Of a DNA stretch of 64,000 nt, positions 61,670 to 64,000 are shown one piece after another. This DNA comes from JBBIRG01 sp964410965 (GTDB lineage: Bacteria; CLD3; SB21; JBBIRG01). The stretch spans positions 62,001-126,000 of the forward strand of contig CAYPIY010000005.1 of the NCBI GenBank assembly GCA_964410965.1, written 5' to 3'. Made by a program: the position numbers and the translations under genes. The stretch's first letter is position 1; every line of letters begins with the position of its first letter. The notes beneath the pieces were generated by a model. The model saw only the letters and a program-made list of their open reading frames with translations. It was not told the origin of the DNA and did no database searches.

Positions 61670-63031
61670 CTGAACCTCACTCGGCCCACAATTCTCATCA
61701 TCGGCGGTGTCGCCGCGGGAACTTCCGCAGCCGCCAAAGCGAAACGGATAAATCCGTACGCGAAAGTCACTCTGTTCGAACAGGGTGAATTCATATCCTA
61801 CGGAACCTGTTCGATGCCTTATTACATCGGTAATGTCGTGCCGGATTACCGGCAACTGATCCATTTTTCACCGGAAGAATTTGAAAAACAAAAAGGCTGC
61901 ATGGTTAAAACGCGGCATCGTGCGGAGGAAATCCGTCCCCACCGGCGAATGATTGTCGTACGCAATCTTGCAGATAATTCCGTCGCGGAATATAAGTACG
62001 ACCGACTCCTGATCGCGACCGGCGCGGAGGCCCGGATCCTGAACCCGGACTGGAAACACCTGAGCAATGTTTTTACAATCAAATCGCTCCATGACAGCAT
62101 CGCCATCCGGAATTTCATTGAACAGCGGCGCCCGAAGAATGCCGTGATCATCGGAGGCGGATTTGTCGGTATGGAAATGGCCGAAGCGTTCCGGCGTCAC
62201 GATTTAAACGTCACCGTCGCGGACAGGGAACCAATGCCCATGCCCGGCTTGGAAGATGAGCCCAGGCAATGGATCATGGACGAACTGAAACGCAATGCGG
62301 TCACGTTCATCGGCGGAACCTCTGTTTCTGATCTGACCACCGAAAACGGATTGGCGCACAAAGTAATTACGCCAACCTGCACGATTCAGGCCGACCTGAT
62401 GCTCCTGGCACTCGGATTCAGGCCGAGTACGGACATTGCAAAACAAGCGCATATCCGCTGCGGTGTGCATGGGGGAATTATCGTTGACCGCTTCCTTAAA
62501 ACATCGGCGGATCATGTGTTCGCGGCCGGAGCGTGCACGGAGTTTAAAAACAAGCTAACCAATAAACTGATGTTCCATCCGCTGGGAAACATTGCCAATA
62601 AAATGGGCCGTGTCGCAGGGATCAATCTGGCCGGCGGACACGAGGAATTCCCTCCGACAATACGCACTTCAGCGGTTAAAATATTCAATCTTGAAGTCGC
62701 GTCGGTCGGCATGAGTTCTATGGAAGCCGAAACGGCCGGTTACAGCGTCGTTGTGGAATCACTCACGGGGACATCGCGCGCGAAAGTGTATCCTGACAGC
62801 CGGCCGTTGCTGGTCACGCTGATCACCGATAAACGGAGCAAACGCCTTCTCGGCGCGAACGTGGTCGGCGAGGACGGCGCCGGGCTCCGTGCCAACACTC
62901 TGCTGACAGCCATCCACAACCAAATGACCGTTATACAGATTTCACATCTCGATCTGATCTACACCCCGCCGATCGCGCCCGTCTGGGACCCGATCCTTCT
63001 CGCCGCAAATAAAGTGCTGAAAGAAAAATGA
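61670..63031 (+). CDS. CoA-disulfide reductase-like FAD/NADH oxidoreductase, CTG start
   Basis: The open frame runs upstream of the ATG at 61814 without a stop to 61646 and encodes the essential FAD-binding fold (TILIIGGVAAGTSAAAKAKRINP), so the ATG at 61814 cannot be the true start. No in-frame ATG, GTG or TTG exists; CTG at 61670 follows GGAG by 8 bases and gives 453 residues. It is a two-dinucleotide-binding flavoprotein of the Nox/CoA-disulfide-reductase/NADH oxidase group with the active Cys in ISYGTCSMPYY, the NAD(P)H-binding motif VIIGGGFVGMEMAEAF, HVFAAGACTEF, and a C-terminal dimerisation domain. An out-of-frame ATG at 61662 ends after three codons; one missing base in the sequence would place it in frame. 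Confidence 0.88.
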   Translation: MNLTRPTILIIGGVAAGTSAAAKAKRINPYAKVTLFEQGEFISYGTCSMPYYIGNVVPDYRQLIHFSPEEFEKQKGCMVKTRHRAEEIRPHRRMIVVRNLADNSVAEYKYDRLLIATGAEARILNPDWKHLSNVFTIKSLHDSIAIRNFIEQRRPKNAVIIGGGFVGMEMAEAFRRHDLNVTVADREPMPMPGLEDEPRQWIMDELKRNAVTFIGGTSVSDLTTENGLAHKVITPTCTIQADLMLLALGFRPSTDIAKQAHIRCGVHGGIIVDRFLKTSADHVFAAGACTEFKNKLTNKLMFHPLGNIANKMGRVAGINLAGGHEEFPPTIRTSAVKIFNLEVASVGMSSMEAETAGYSVVVESLTGTSRAKVYPDSRPLLVTLITDKRSKRLLGANVVGEDGAGLRANTLLTAIHNQMTVIQISHLDLIYTPPIAPVWDPILLAANKVLKEK

Positions 63032-63137
63032 ATCTGCAGCATCGGCTGGCGCCATCGGTAATTCCAATTTGTCTTGATCCTGATAAAATATTTTCTCAAT
63101 TTCCCTGTATATTCTGAAACCTAACCGGGAGAAACTT

Positions 63138-63884
63138 ATGTATAAAATCGTTTTACTGCGGCACGGCGAAAGCACATGGAACCTTGAAAACCGTTTCACA
63201 GGCTGGACAGACGTCGATTTATCGGAAAAAGGGCTGGCCGAGGCAAAGATGGCCGGACAATTGCTCAAAGAGGGCGGATACGTGTTTGATCTCGCGTTTA
63301 CATCGGTTTTAAAACGCGCCATCCGCACATTGTGGATGACCCTTGACGGCATGGACCAGATGTACATACCGGTCATCAATTCATGGCGCCTGAACGAACG
63401 TCATTACGGCGCCCTGCAGGGGCTGAACAAAGCGGAAATGGCGAAGCAATACGGCGAGGAACAGGTGCACATCTGGCGCCGGAGTTATGACATTCAGCCG
63501 CCGGCTCTTGAAAAAACCGATCCGCGTTTTCCGGGTTTCGATCCGCGTTATAAAAACCTGACGCCTAATTATTTACCGCAGACTGAATGCCTCAAAGACA
63601 CGGTTGAACGTTTTCTTCCGCTGTGGCATGAACGCATTGTACCGGAAATCCAGAGCGGAAAACGGATCATTATCGCCGCTCACGGCAACAGTCTCCGGGC
63701 GCTGGTCAAATATTTAGACAATATCCCCGAGAATGAAATTGTATCCCTCAATATTCCGACCGGCGTACCGCTAGTGTACGAACTGACCGAAGATCTCAAA
63801 CCGATCAAACATTATTATCTCGGCGACCAGGCCGCTATTGAAGCCGCGATGAAAGCCGTCGCCAATCAGGGAAAAGCGAAATAA
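63138..63884 (+). CDS. gpmA: 2,3-bisphosphoglycerate-dependent phosphoglycerate mutase
   Basis: 248-residue glycolytic enzyme interconverting 3- and 2-phosphoglycerate. The phosphohistidine motif LRHGESTWN carries His9; RLNERHYGALQG and AAHGNSLRALVKYL hold the second catalytic His and Glu region. Length is normal. The ribosome binding site GGGAG precedes the ATG by about 8 bases. A 106-base gap follows the flavoprotein gene. Confidence 0.97.
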   Translation: MYKIVLLRHGESTWNLENRFTGWTDVDLSEKGLAEAKMAGQLLKEGGYVFDLAFTSVLKRAIRTLWMTLDGMDQMYIPVINSWRLNERHYGALQGLNKAEMAKQYGEEQVHIWRRSYDIQPPALEKTDPRFPGFDPRYKNLTPNYLPQTECLKDTVERFLPLWHERIVPEIQSGKRIIIAAHGNSLRALVKYLDNIPENEIVSLNIPTGVPLVYELTEDLKPIKHYYLGDQAAIEAAMKAVANQGKAK

Positions 63885-63924
63885 GAGAAAAAATACCCAA
63901 CCTTGTTTCACGTTAGGAGATTTT

Positions 63925-64000
63925 ATGATTTCCGAAAGTCTTGTCCGATACGCTGAGGATGCGATTAAGAAAAGCTGGGATCATCCCGCGTTCACCAATT
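63925..64000 (+). CDS. Probable long-chain acyl-CoA synthetase, 3' truncated
   Basis: Only the first 25 residues are in the window (MISESLVRYAEDAIKKSWDH...), preceded by AGGAGA at 63915-63920. The beginning resembles the N-terminus of AMP-forming long-chain fatty acid-CoA ligases, which start with a similar helix and a W(D/N)xPAxxN segment. The call is weak because the catalytic motifs are outside. Confidence 0.55.
   Translation, partial: MISESLVRYAEDAIKKSWDHPAFTN

Overview
The window looks like a chromosomal segment of a Gram-negative bacterium of the FCB superphylum, probably outside classical Bacteroidetes (Ignavibacteria/KSB1/Calditrichota/Marinimicrobia-like; the phylum cannot be fixed from this sequence alone). 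The evidence is a PorX-type response regulator with a PglZ domain, three very large exported proteins that end in type IX secretion (T9SS) type A C-terminal domains (FNPFNP(T/S)T start, KMMLxK end), a FISUMP-domain lipoprotein-like protein and a Wzi-type outer-membrane protein. It also has AGGAG-type ribosome binding sites and E. coli-like -35/-10 boxes, which are less typical of Bacteroidetes proper. Single-subunit pyruvate:ferredoxin oxidoreductase, B12-dependent ribonucleotide reductase and cytochrome bd oxidase suggest an anaerobe or microaerophile that tolerates oxygen.

Layout. 1-4526: AT-rich end of a polysaccharide locus (three GT4 glycosyltransferases and one membrane GT2), closed by a strong terminator. 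4845-10955: SNF2/RapA-type helicase, PorX and a membrane GAF-PP2C (SpoIIE) phosphatase. 11109-13278: M50B-like membrane protease, HIT hydrolase, lipoyl synthase. 13428-19003 (minus): unknown small protein plus membrane protein, then nifJ with a dihydroorotate-dehydrogenase-like gene. 19371-27625: exported FISUMP protein, gingipain-like C25 protease with T9SS tail, CPBP protease, a duplicated exported protein and a WG-repeat protein. 28117-33588: second polysaccharide locus with an active polyprenyl-phosphate sugar transferase, a GT2 fused to a degenerate sugar-transferase domain, and a Wzi-like protein. 33902-36655: M43 metalloprotease with T9SS tail, followed by an 800-bp gene-free stretch holding a 21-bp tandem array.

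37493-41793: MgtE, KsgA, an orphan peptide-ABC ATPase, a STAS protein and an exported protein. 41880-48184 (minus): rrf2-cydABDC operon with a sigma70-like promoter overlapped by a perfect 10-bp-arm palindrome. 48340-48495: initiator and elongator tRNA-Met in one unit. 48543-49210: two copies of a roughly 320-bp intergenic repeat. 49769-56263: a 2164-residue T9SS cargo. 56611-59769 (minus): nrdJ. 60374-61515 (minus): two small genes and an orphan umuD. 61670-64000: a CoA-disulfide-reductase-like flavoprotein with no ordinary start codon, gpmA, and the start of an acyl-CoA synthetase.

Best leads for something new: the 21-bp phased palindrome array (36990-37220); an inverted-repeat motif TGTAAA-N6-TTTACA(C) upstream of two of the T9SS cargo genes; the GT2/pseudo-sugar-transferase fusion next to its active paralogue; the Rrf2/cyd operator; and the orphan UmuD. 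All function calls are by motif reading, not database search.
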